64,000 nt of DNA. Source: Brevundimonas bullata. GTDB lineage: Bacteria; Pseudomonadota; Alphaproteobacteria; Caulobacterales; Caulobacteraceae. The position numbers were made by a program, and so were the translations under genes. Location of the stretch: positions 1-64,000 of the forward strand of contig NZ_QLLC01000019.1 in the NCBI RefSeq assembly GCF_003350205.1, in the 5' to 3' direction. This document shows positions 51,997 through 59,767 of this stretch, piece by piece. Numbering within the stretch: the first letter of the stretch is position 1; each line of letters begins with the position of its first letter. The notes below the pieces were generated by a model. The model saw nothing but the letters and a program-made list of their open reading frames with translations. It was not told where the DNA came from and made no database searches.

Positions 51997-52677
51997 TTAG
52001 ACGCGCCCCTTGACCGGCAGGAGCGCGCCCGTCACCGCCGAGGCGGCGTCGCTGGCGAGGAACAGCATGGCCGCCGCCAGCTCACTCGGCTGGACCCAGG
52101 TCGAGAAGTCGGCGTCGGCCATGTCGGCGCGGTTGGCGGGCGTGTCGATGATGGAGGGCAGGACGGCGTTGATAGTCAGGGCGGTCGCCTTGGTCTCTTC
52201 GGCCAGGGCTTCGGTCAGCTTATGCACGCCGGCCTTTGAAGCGGCATAGGCGCCCATGCCGGCGCCGGCCTGAAGCGCGCCCAGGGCGCCGACGTTGACG
52301 ATGCGTCCGGCGGTCGATTGCGACAGATGGGGCAGGGCCGCGCGACAGGCGTTCAGCACCGTCGTCAGGTTCATCCGGTGCATCCGGTCCCAGTTCTCCA
52401 GCGGGCCGTCGGTCATCTGCCAGACGAAACCGCCGACCGCGTTCAGCAGGCAGTCGATGCGGCCAAACCGCTGAACCACGGCGTCGATGGCGCTCCCGGC
52501 GGCGGCGGGATCAGTCAGGTCGACGCCGCCCAGACCCATCCAGTCGTCGCCGTCAGCGCGCTCAACGGGACCGAAGTCGATGGCGGCGACGGCGTCGCCG
52601 CGCGCCAGGGCGGCGTCCGCGATGGCCCGTCCGAGCACGCCTGAGGCGCCGGTGATCACTGTGACTCGCTTGCTCAT
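51997..52677 (-). CDS. Short-chain dehydrogenase/reductase
   Basis: A 226-residue Rossmann-fold oxidoreductase from ATG 52677; the frame is open to 52734, but the extra residues have no SDR character. The cofactor motif is TGASGVLG (9-16), followed by LLNAVGG in the NNAG position and the active-site Y144-AAS-K148. The catalytic serine normally about 13 residues before the tyrosine is not seen: the segment reads IVNVGALGALQAGAG. Only 156 bases separate it from the beta-helix gene on the same strand, but that gap contains a likely promoter, so it probably lies downstream of, not within, a different unit. The substrate is unknown. Confidence 0.87.
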   Translation of the reverse strand: MSKRVTVITGASGVLGRAIADAALARGDAVAAIDFGPVERADGDDWMGLGGVDLTDPAAAGSAIDAVVQRFGRIDCLLNAVGGFVWQMTDGPLENWDRMHRMNLTTVLNACRAALPHLSQSTAGRIVNVGALGALQAGAGMGAYAASKAGVHKLTEALAEETKATALTINAVLPSIIDTPANRADMADADFSTWVQPSELAAAMLFLASDAASAVTGALLPVKGRV

Positions 52678-52829
52678 CGCACTCTCTCGTATTGCGCTTT
52701 CGTGCAGCTTCGGGCGGCGACACGGTCGGGTCAAGGCGGGCGCCGACCCCGGCCTTCGCCTGAAAGCCTCTCCTGCGTAAAAAGCGCCCTATCGCAGAGG
52801 TTCAGGTGCGTCGCCCGACCGCTGCACGA

Positions 52830-53171
52830 CTATTCCGGTGGAACCTGGGCGTCGCCCTCGATGCGGTCGCGATAGGCGGCGGCGCGGGCCAGCAGGATCA
52901 GGGTCACGGGTGTGGTGACGGTCAGGAAGACGCCGATCAGCAGGTCTCTGAGCGCGAACCTCCCCTCTGAAAGCGACCAGAACACCATCGAGGCGAGGAC
53001 GATCAGGGTCATGCCCAGGGTGGCTCCCAGGGTCGGCGCATGGACGCGCTCATAGAAGCGCTTGAGCACGACCAGGCCGATTGATCCGGTCAGTGCCAGC
53101 AAGCCGCCGCACAAGGCGAGGGCGACGACCAGCCAGGCCGCCCAGAGCGGGAGTTCGATCAGGGGGTTCAT
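52830..53171 (-). CDS. mrpG: Mrp/Pha cation:proton antiporter subunit G
   Basis: A 113-residue inner-membrane protein with three hydrophobic segments, last gene of the mrp operon. Typical sequence includes LVVLKRFYERVHAPTLGATLGMTLIVLASM and a third segment LLIGVFLTVTTPVTLILLARAA, the usual MnhG/PhaG pattern. The start overlaps the subunit F stop by four bases. MrpG is required for the hetero-oligomeric antiporter that exports Na+ or K+ in exchange for protons. Confidence 0.93.
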   Translation of the reverse strand: MNPLIELPLWAAWLVVALALCGGLLALTGSIGLVVLKRFYERVHAPTLGATLGMTLIVLASMVFWSLSEGRFALRDLLIGVFLTVTTPVTLILLARAAAYRDRIEGDAQVPPE

Positions 53172-53452
53172 TCAATCACCTCGCCGCGCATCAGGAACTT
53201 GGCCAAGGCCACCGTGGCGGTGAAGCCCAGCATGCCGATGATCAGCGCCGCTTCGAAATAGAGGCCGACGCCGCTGCGCATCCCCTGAACCAGGATCAGA
53301 AGCATGGCGTTCAGGTAGAGGGTGTCGAGGCCGAGAATACGATCCTGCGCCCGCGGGCCGCGGATCATTCGCCAGGCCGCCAGCAGCATGGCCAGCAACA
53401 GCAGCGCCTGGGCCACGCCCAGTCCCCAGAACAGGACGGTCGAGGCGGTCAC
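53168..53452 (-). CDS. mrpF: Mrp/Pha cation:proton antiporter subunit F
   Basis: A 94-residue membrane protein with three hydrophobic segments. The conserved RGPRAQDRILGLDTLYLNAMLLIL segment of MnhF/PhaF carries an aspartate in the middle helix. The final helix reads YFEAALIIGMLGFTATVALAKFL. Overlaps of four bases with both neighbours show tight translational coupling in the order E, F, G. Confidence 0.95.
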   Translation of the reverse strand: MTASTVLFWGLGVAQALLLLAMLLAAWRMIRGPRAQDRILGLDTLYLNAMLLILVQGMRSGVGLYFEAALIIGMLGFTATVALAKFLMRGEVIE

Positions 53453-53940
53453 GGGAAGATCTCCAGCAACAGACGTTCATACCGACCCTTGATCAGGTCG
53501 ATCCATTCGCCTTCCTCGATCAGGTCGAGGACGTGCAGCAGCAGACTGCCGGTCGCGCGGTCGTATTGCACCCACAGGGTTCCGGGCGTGCTGGTCAGGA
53601 TGATGGCCAGAACCGCCAGTCCGTAACGATTGCGAAGATCAAGCGGCACATGGATGAAGCCCGACCGGCGGATGTGTCGGCGACGCCCCATGATGATGGC
53701 CGCCACCGCGTAGTTCGAGCGCACTACGTCCACGGCCACATAGCTCGCCAGCCGCAGAATGGCACCGGGAGACCGCACGCCCGATCGGTCGGGCTCCAGC
53801 TGACGCATGACCTGCGGGATAATCAGGGCGACCAGGAATGCGACGACCATGTCGCCCGCCGAGAGGGGGCCGTTGAGCAAGAGCCAGGTCGCGAACAGCC
53901 CGGCGGCGAGCAGGGGGTGAGGAAGGACGGCGCGGATCAT
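53449..53940 (-). CDS. mrpE: Mrp/Pha cation:proton antiporter subunit E
   Basis: A 163-residue subunit with two or three N-terminal membrane segments (HPLLAAGLFATWLLLNGPLSAGDMVVAFLVALIIP) and a cytoplasmic C-terminal domain. Conserved MnhE sequence includes VAVDVVRSNYAVAAIIMG and LTSTPGTLWVQYD, followed by LLLHVLDLIEEGEWIDLIKGRYERLL. Four-base overlaps join it to subunits D and F. The length is normal for the family. Confidence 0.95.
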   Translation of the reverse strand: MIRAVLPHPLLAAGLFATWLLLNGPLSAGDMVVAFLVALIIPQVMRQLEPDRSGVRSPGAILRLASYVAVDVVRSNYAVAAIIMGRRRHIRRSGFIHVPLDLRNRYGLAVLAIILTSTPGTLWVQYDRATGSLLLHVLDLIEEGEWIDLIKGRYERLLLEIFP

Positions 53941-55535
53941 GATCCGGCTCCCAGCACTTCATTGATGTAGGTGCGCGGAGAGGCCAGCCATTCCCCCGTC
54001 TTCTCGCCATAGGTCAGACCGGCTGCGGCGCCGATGCTCAGCCACAGACAGCACAGAACCAGACCGCCGATGGCGAGGAACTCGGGGCTTCTGACCTTGT
54101 GCGGAGCGGCGTCTTCCCTGCGCCAGAAACCCGCGACGCCGAACCGGGTCAGCGCGATCAGGGCGGCGAAGCTGGACAGGGTCAGCACCCCAACCAGCGT
54201 CCAGCTGGCGCCCGACAGGACGCCGTCGCCAGACAACAGGGCGACAAAGATGCTCAGCTTTCCGGCAAACCCAGCCAGAGGGGGCAGGCTCACCGTCACC
54301 AGACCGGCCAGGATAAAGGCGCCGCCCAGGAAGGCGGTCGAGGCGGGTAGAATACGTCCCACCTCATGCACATCGTCTGCGGCGAAGGGATCATCATACT
54401 CGTCGTCAAACACGGCGTCCTCTGGCGATACGGCCTGATCTTCGCCTCTGGCCAGGATCTCGGCGATGAGGAACAGGGCGCCCGCCGCCAGGGTGGACGC
54501 CGCCATATAGAAGAGGGCGCCGCCGAGGGCGTCGGGACTGGCGGTCCCCGCAATGGCCAGAACCGTTCCAGACGAAACCATGACGGCATAGCCCGCCGCC
54601 TGTTCCAGGCGCCGTGACGCCACCATGCCTGCCGCGCCGAAGACGACCGTGGCGACGCCCGCAGACAGAAGCCAGAGGTCGCCGAACCCGGTCGAAGCCC
54701 CCGCCTCGGCGCCGAACAGCAGCGTCGACAGGCGGATGATCACATAGACCCCGACCTTGCTGAGGATGGCGAACACGGCGGCGACCGGGGCGCTGGCCGC
54801 GGCATAGGCGCCGGGCAGCCAGAAGCCGAGCGGCCAGGCCGCCGCCTTGACCAGGAAGGCCACGCCCAGAATGGCGCAGCCGATATGAAACATAGCGCGA
54901 TCCTGGCTCGGGATCGTTGCGATCCGATCGGCGATGTCGGCCATGTTCAGGGCGCCGGTGACGCCGTAGATCAGGCTGACCCCGATCAGGAAGAATAGGG
55001 ACGCCGTCAGGTTGATGGCGACATAGCCGAGCCCCGCCCGCACCCGCCTCTCACCCGATCCATGCAGCAACAGCCCGTATGACGCGGCCAGCATGACTTC
55101 GAAGAAGACGAACAGGTTGAACAGGTCGCCGGTCAGGACCGCGCCGTTCACCCCCATGATCAGCAGTAGATAGAGGGCGTGGAAGCGTGGCCCGGCCCGA
55201 TCCCAGCGGGCGAAGGCGAACAGCAGGCCGCCGGCGGCCAGCGTCGCCGTCAGCGCCAGCATCAGGGTCGACAGCCTGTCCGCCACCAGGGTGATGCCGA
55301 ACGGCGCCGACCATGAGCCAAGGTTATAGATGCGCGCCGTGTCGTCGCCCGCAGGCCCGCCCACCGAAGCTTCATGCAACAGGACGAAGGCGACGCCGAC
55401 CAGGGCGATCAGGCAGCAAAGGCTGATCATGGCCTTCAGGCCATAGCGCTGTTCCTTGAGCAGCAGCATGCTCGCCGCCGCGATCAGCGGCAGGACGACG
55501 GGAACGACGATCAGGTGGTCTTGCCAGTCGGTCAT
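53937..55535 (-). CDS. mrpD: Mrp/Pha cation:proton antiporter subunit D
   Basis: A 532-residue NuoL/M/N-like membrane protein with about 14 helices, one of the two ion-translocating subunits. Seen are FDLFNLFVFFEVMLAASYGLLLHG-type sequence with the conserved glutamate, the FLVKAAAWPLGFWLPGAYAAASAPVAAVFA motif with its key lysine, and LPPLAGFAGKLSIFVALL. An acidic hydrophilic insert of about 28 residues (near 380-410, EDAVFDDEYDDPFAADDVHE) interrupts the C-terminal third. It overlaps subunit C by four bases upstream and subunit E by four bases downstream. Confidence 0.95.
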   Translation of the reverse strand: MTDWQDHLIVVPVVLPLIAAASMLLLKEQRYGLKAMISLCCLIALVGVAFVLLHEASVGGPAGDDTARIYNLGSWSAPFGITLVADRLSTLMLALTATLAAGGLLFAFARWDRAGPRFHALYLLLIMGVNGAVLTGDLFNLFVFFEVMLAASYGLLLHGSGERRVRAGLGYVAINLTASLFFLIGVSLIYGVTGALNMADIADRIATIPSQDRAMFHIGCAILGVAFLVKAAAWPLGFWLPGAYAAASAPVAAVFAILSKVGVYVIIRLSTLLFGAEAGASTGFGDLWLLSAGVATVVFGAAGMVASRRLEQAAGYAVMVSSGTVLAIAGTASPDALGGALFYMAASTLAAGALFLIAEILARGEDQAVSPEDAVFDDEYDDPFAADDVHEVGRILPASTAFLGGAFILAGLVTVSLPPLAGFAGKLSIFVALLSGDGVLSGASWTLVGVLTLSSFAALIALTRFGVAGFWRREDAAPHKVRSPEFLAIGGLVLCCLWLSIGAAAGLTYGEKTGEWLASPRTYINEVLGAGS

Positions 55536-55876
55536 TCGCCCGGCTCCCGTCCGTCGATGTGGTCGCTGCCGGTGATGCCGCGACTGGTCAGCAGCACGAC
55601 CAGAAACAGGGCGGTCAGGGCGAAGCTGATGACGATGGCGGTCAGGACCAGGGCCTGAGGCACAGGATCGGCATAGGCGGCGGGATCAACGTGACCTTCG
55701 CCACGAAGCACCGGCGGAGAACCGCTGCGCAGCCGCCCCATGGCGAAGATGAAGAGATTGACGGCATAGCCCAGCAACGACAGGCCGATGATGACCTGGA
55801 AGGTGCGGGGGCGCAGCAGCAGCCAGACGCCGGCGGCGGTCAGGACGCCGATGCCGAGAGCGAGAACCAGTTCCAT
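55532..55876 (-). CDS. mrpC: Mrp/Pha cation:proton antiporter subunit C
   Basis: A 114-residue NuoK-like subunit with three membrane helices. Characteristic sequence is LLRPRTFQVIIGLSLLGYAVNLFIFAMG and DPVPQALVLTAIVISFALTALFLVVLL, with the DP.PQALVLTAIVI motif typical of MnhC. ATG 55876 overlaps the AB-fusion stop by one base (TGATG) and its stop overlaps the subunit D start by four bases. Confidence 0.95.
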   Translation of the reverse strand: MELVLALGIGVLTAAGVWLLLRPRTFQVIIGLSLLGYAVNLFIFAMGRLRSGSPPVLRGEGHVDPAAYADPVPQALVLTAIVISFALTALFLVVLLTSRGITGSDHIDGREPGE

Positions 55877-58803
55877 CAGAAGGTCTCCTCTTTTGCGGCG
55901 ACTTTTGCTGCGATGGGGGCCACGGGGCGAGACTTCCGCAACGACTGGTGAGCGATGGCGACCAGCATCAGGACCGTCGCGCCGACCACCAGCAGGGCCA
56001 CCCCGGCGTCAAACACCACCGCCGACGCCAGCGGCGTCTTGCCGATCAGCGGCAGGTCCACATAGCGGAACCACGAGGTCAGCAGGGGATAGCCGAACAG
56101 CCAGGAGGCGACGCCCGACAGCGCCGCGATCAGCAGTCCGCCGCCGATCCAGACCAGGGGCCGGATCTCCAGCCGTTCTTCGACCCAGCGCGCCCCGGAC
56201 GCCATATATTGCAGGATGAAGGCGATCGAGAGCGTGACGCCCGCCGCGAAACCGCCGCCGGGCAGGTCGTGCCCCCGCAAGAACAGATGCACCGCCAGCA
56301 GGACGATGAAGGGGAACAGCCAGCGCATCACCACGCGCGGGATCAGCATGGTCTCGGGCAGGGTGTCGCCGACAGAGCGATCCTTGTGACGGTCGTCGCT
56401 GTCGTCCTGATCCTGCTTCTGCACCGTGTCGCCGAGACTGTCCGCGGCCGGACGGAACCGCCGAAGCAGGGCCCATATCGTCAGACCCACGATGCCCAGG
56501 ACGGTGATTTCGCCCAGGGTGTCGAAGGCGCGGAAATCGACCAGCAGGACGTTGACGACATTGCGCCCTCCGCCCTCCGAATAGGCATGGTCGAGGAAGT
56601 AGCGCGCCAAGGGCGAGTCCGCAGGCCGGGTCATGACGGCGAAGGCGATCAGCGCGACGCCGGCGCCTGCCGCGACGGCGATCGCCATATCCGCCAAACG
56701 CCGTCGCCGCGCCTTGGCTTCCTGTTGAGGCGAGGCGAGGTCGGGCAGGCGCTTGGGCAGCCATCGCAGGCCCAGCAGCAACAGGACGGTCGTGACGATT
56801 TCGACCAGCATCTGGGTGGTCGCCAAATCCGGCGCCGAGAACCAGACGAAGGTCAGGCAACTGACCAGACCGGCGCCGCCGACCAGCACTACGGCCGCCA
56901 GCCGATGATACTTGGCCTGCCAGGCCGCCCCCAGGGCGCAGGACGCGCCAATGATCCAGAGCAGGGTGAAGCCCAGACCGGGGCGCTGGATGGTCATGCC
57001 CACTTCGCTGAAGCCCAGTCCCGCCAGGCCGCTGGCCAGGACAGCGGCCAGCATGCAGGTCAGGATGACGGCGCGCAGGCGCGCCTGCTGGCGGCTGGCG
57101 CCTAAGCGGCGCACGATCCATTCCGCGCCGCCCTTGAACGCCCGCATGACCCGGTCATAGGCGCGCGCGCCGTTGAAGCGGCCGACCAGCCAGGGACGAT
57201 GGCTGCGATTGATGCGCGGGCCGAGCAGTTTGTAGGCCGCCACCCCGCCGATCAGGGCGATGGCGCTCATCAGCAGCGGCAGGTTGAAACCGTGCCACAG
57301 GGCGAGGCTGTAGTAGGGGACGTCCTCGCCCAGCACCGAGCGCACGGCGACGGCCAGCACCGGCCCGATGGTGATCGCCGGCAGGACGCCGACAAGGATG
57401 CACAGGCCAACCAGCACCTCGATAGGAAAGCGCATCCAGCGCGGCGGCTCATGCGGCTCTTTGGGCAGATCGACCGGAGGCGGGCCGAAGAAGGTCTGGT
57501 GGATGAAGCGCACGGAATAGAGCACGCTGAGCAGGCTGGCGACCGTGGCCAGGACGGGCAGGGCCAGGTTCAGGTGGCGGCCGCCGGTGTGGGCGATCGC
57601 TTCGGCCAGGAACATCTCCTTGGACAGGAAGCCGTTGAGCAAGGGGACACCCGCCATGGCCGCCGCGGCGACGATGGCGAGCGCCGCCGTCACCGGCATC
57701 GCCTGTCTGAGGCCGCTCAGCTTGCGCATGTCGCGGGTGCCGGTTTCGTGGTCGATGACCCCCGCAGCCATGAACAGCGAGGCCTTGAAGGTGGCGTGGT
57801 TCACCGTGTGGAAGATGGCCGCCACCGCCGCCAGCGGGCTGCCCAGGCCCAGCAGCAGGGTGATCAGTCCCAGATGGCTGATGGTGGAATAGGCCAGCAA
57901 GCCCTTGAGATCATTCTGGAAGACCGCGCTCCATGCGCCGAACAACAGGGTCGCCATGCCCGCCGTACTGACGATGACGTACCAGGCGTCGGTCCCCGCC
58001 AGCACGGGCCATAGGCGGATCAGCAGAAAGACGCCCGCCTTCACCATGGTCGCCGAATGCAGATAGGCGCTGACCGGGGTCGGGGCCGCCATCGCGCGCG
58101 GCAGCCAGAAATGAAAGGGGAACTGCGCGCTCTTGGTCAAGGCGCCGGCCAGGATCAGGATCAGGGCGGTCAGATACCAGGGGCTGTTCTTGATAACGTC
58201 GCCTGAGGCCAGAACCACGTCCAGATCGAAGCTGCCGACGATGCGTCCCAGGACAACGACGCCGGCCAGCAGGCACAGGCCGCCCGCCGCCGTGACCGTC
58301 AGCGCCATTCGGGCCCCGTCGCGGGCCGCGGCGCTATGGTGCCAGTAGCCGATCAGCAGGAAGGAGAAGAGGCTGGTCAGCTCCCAGAAGGCGGCCAACT
58401 GGATCAGGTCCCCGGCCATCACCATCCCGGTCATGGCCCCCATGAAGGCCAGCAGGAAGGCGAAAAAGCGTGGAACGGGATCGTCCGCCGACATGTAGTA
58501 GCGGGCGTACAGCACCACCAGCGCGCCTATGCCCTGAACCATGAAGGCGAACAGCCAGGCCAGGCCGTCCAGCCGCAGCGTGAAGTTGACGCCCAACGTC
58601 GGCAGCCATGGCACGGACCAGCGCACGGGCTCTCCGCCTGCAACCGCAGGGAAGAGGGCGATGAGACAGATGACCCCCGCCAGCGACGCCGACCACGCCA
58701 GACCTGCTGCCGCGTTGCGTGCGCGTGACGGCAGGAAGATCGCCATCAACGCCGCCACAAAGGGCGCTCCAAACGGAATGAGCAGCAGGACCATATGAGG
58801 CAT
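55876..58803 (-). CDS. mrpA: Fused Mrp/Pha cation:proton antiporter subunits A and B
   Basis: A 975-residue membrane protein and first gene of the antiporter operon. The N-terminal 780 residues are MrpA (NuoL-like), with MVMAGDLIQLAAFWELTSLFSFLLIGYWHH, FPFHFWLPRAMAAPTPVSAYLHSATMVKAG and the VNHATFKASLFMAAGVIDHETGTRD region. The C-terminal part, from about residue 815, is MrpB (LIPRVVMRWLFPFIVLLAVHLFLRGHDLPGGGFAAG). An A-B fusion is the arrangement known from rhizobial Pha systems. The complex exchanges Na+ or K+ for protons in pH and salt homeostasis. The promoter must lie in 58804-58989. Confidence 0.95.
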   Translation of the reverse strand: MPHMVLLLIPFGAPFVAALMAIFLPSRARNAAAGLAWSASLAGVICLIALFPAVAGGEPVRWSVPWLPTLGVNFTLRLDGLAWLFAFMVQGIGALVVLYARYYMSADDPVPRFFAFLLAFMGAMTGMVMAGDLIQLAAFWELTSLFSFLLIGYWHHSAAARDGARMALTVTAAGGLCLLAGVVVLGRIVGSFDLDVVLASGDVIKNSPWYLTALILILAGALTKSAQFPFHFWLPRAMAAPTPVSAYLHSATMVKAGVFLLIRLWPVLAGTDAWYVIVSTAGMATLLFGAWSAVFQNDLKGLLAYSTISHLGLITLLLGLGSPLAAVAAIFHTVNHATFKASLFMAAGVIDHETGTRDMRKLSGLRQAMPVTAALAIVAAAAMAGVPLLNGFLSKEMFLAEAIAHTGGRHLNLALPVLATVASLLSVLYSVRFIHQTFFGPPPVDLPKEPHEPPRWMRFPIEVLVGLCILVGVLPAITIGPVLAVAVRSVLGEDVPYYSLALWHGFNLPLLMSAIALIGGVAAYKLLGPRINRSHRPWLVGRFNGARAYDRVMRAFKGGAEWIVRRLGASRQQARLRAVILTCMLAAVLASGLAGLGFSEVGMTIQRPGLGFTLLWIIGASCALGAAWQAKYHRLAAVVLVGGAGLVSCLTFVWFSAPDLATTQMLVEIVTTVLLLLGLRWLPKRLPDLASPQQEAKARRRRLADMAIAVAAGAGVALIAFAVMTRPADSPLARYFLDHAYSEGGGRNVVNVLLVDFRAFDTLGEITVLGIVGLTIWALLRRFRPAADSLGDTVQKQDQDDSDDRHKDRSVGDTLPETMLIPRVVMRWLFPFIVLLAVHLFLRGHDLPGGGFAAGVTLSIAFILQYMASGARWVEERLEIRPLVWIGGGLLIAALSGVASWLFGYPLLTSWFRYVDLPLIGKTPLASAVVFDAGVALLVVGATVLMLVAIAHQSLRKSRPVAPIAAKVAAKEETF

Positions 58804-58903
58804 GCGTGGCGGGGTTCCTGTTCTGAAAGACTCAGGAAGCTGGCCTGAAGGGCGGATCGTCCTGGAACTGTAGGCTAGACTGTGACGAACCGCAGTGAAA
58901 CAG

Positions 58904-58935
58904 CACGCACACGCCCATGAAGTAACATGTGCGTG
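58904..58935. promoter_or_regulatory. Inverted repeat upstream of the mrp operon
   Basis: CACGCACA (58904-58911) and TGTGCGTG (58928-58935) form a perfect 8-bp inverted repeat with 16 bases between, about 100 bases before the antiporter start. The 186-base gap 58804-58989 has no gene. It must hold the mrp promoter and the 3' end of the PAP2 transcript. Whether the repeat is an operator or a terminator stem is unclear. Confidence 0.3.
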
Positions 58936-58989
58936 TGCAGACGCCGCGCCTCTGGTCCGCCGCTGTAGTCGCCCGCCATGGGCCGCGCC

Positions 58990-59745
58990 CTAGTCGCCTG
59001 CGCGTGCAGACGCGAGTTCTTTGCGGGCCTCGATGAAATCGCGCTGGAAGGTCGGGTCCGCCTTCAGCCTTGCGACCATGGCGGCGCCGACCAGGCGGCC
59101 GGCCTCGACGTCGCTGGCGTAGTGGACGCCGCAGATGACGCGGCTTTCGCCATAGGCCAGGCCGCGCGCCAGGATGGCGTCGGCGCGGTCGGGCGCCAGT
59201 TCGGACAGGATCAGGGCCCAGGCCCAGCCCATGGCGGCGTGCCCCGACGGGTATGAACCACTGCGGCCCAGCCAGGGCTCGGGCGGGAAGCAGGTCGCGG
59301 CCGGTTCGGCCACGAAGGGGCGTGGACGGAAATAGCCCTGCTTGGCCGGGGTCTGGATGGTCTCCAGATCGCCCAGCATTTTGCCCAGCAACAGAGTCAG
59401 GCTCGGCATCCTTGCCGGGTTGAAGGCGACGCCCAGAGCCTCGTCGAAGACGCGCGGGGCCGACGGGGTCTCGATCTCATTATCCGACGCCGCCTGACGC
59501 CAGCGGTCGCTGCCTTCCAGCGCGCGGGTGGCGCGATAGGTCTCGACGTCCGCCTGCTGGCGCAGCGACCCGGCCTCGGGCGGCGGCGGCAGGAAGGCCG
59601 AGGCGTCAGGCGCGTCGCCCTTGGTCAGATAGCCGTGCGGATGGTCGCGAAAGCCTTCCCAGAAGACGGGCGCCGGTGCGGTGGCGCAGGCCGAGAGGCT
59701 GATCAGGATCGCGACGGCGGCGACGGCTTGGGCGGACTTACGCAT
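58990..59745 (-). CDS. PAP2-family acid phosphatase lipoprotein
   Basis: A 251-residue exported phosphatase. The N-terminus has a lipobox (ILISLSAC, C19). The PAP2/class A acid phosphatase signature is complete: KQGYFRPRPF (K-x(n)-RP), SYPSGHAAMGW (PSGH) and ESRVICGVHYASDVEAGR (SRxxxxxHxxxD). This is the non-specific class A type rather than a membrane lipid phosphatase, since no multi-span region is visible. It is the last gene of a unit with PhoD and a calcineurin-like phosphoesterase, 22 bases after the PhoD gene, so it would take phosphate from monoesters released by them. Confidence 0.92.
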   Translation of the reverse strand: MRKSAQAVAAVAILISLSACATAPAPVFWEGFRDHPHGYLTKGDAPDASAFLPPPPEAGSLRQQADVETYRATRALEGSDRWRQAASDNEIETPSAPRVFDEALGVAFNPARMPSLTLLLGKMLGDLETIQTPAKQGYFRPRPFVAEPAATCFPPEPWLGRSGSYPSGHAAMGWAWALILSELAPDRADAILARGLAYGESRVICGVHYASDVEAGRLVGAAMVARLKADPTFQRDFIEARKELASARAGD

Positions 59746-59767
59746 AGAGACTCCAGTCGGGCGCGGC

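Noticed and set aside
51841..52000. Plus-strand short frame in the gap between the SDR and the beta-helix gene
   Set aside because: Most of it lies antisense to the beta-helix gene start. The unique part has Cys/Phe-rich low-quality sequence and no ribosome site. The gap is better read as promoter.
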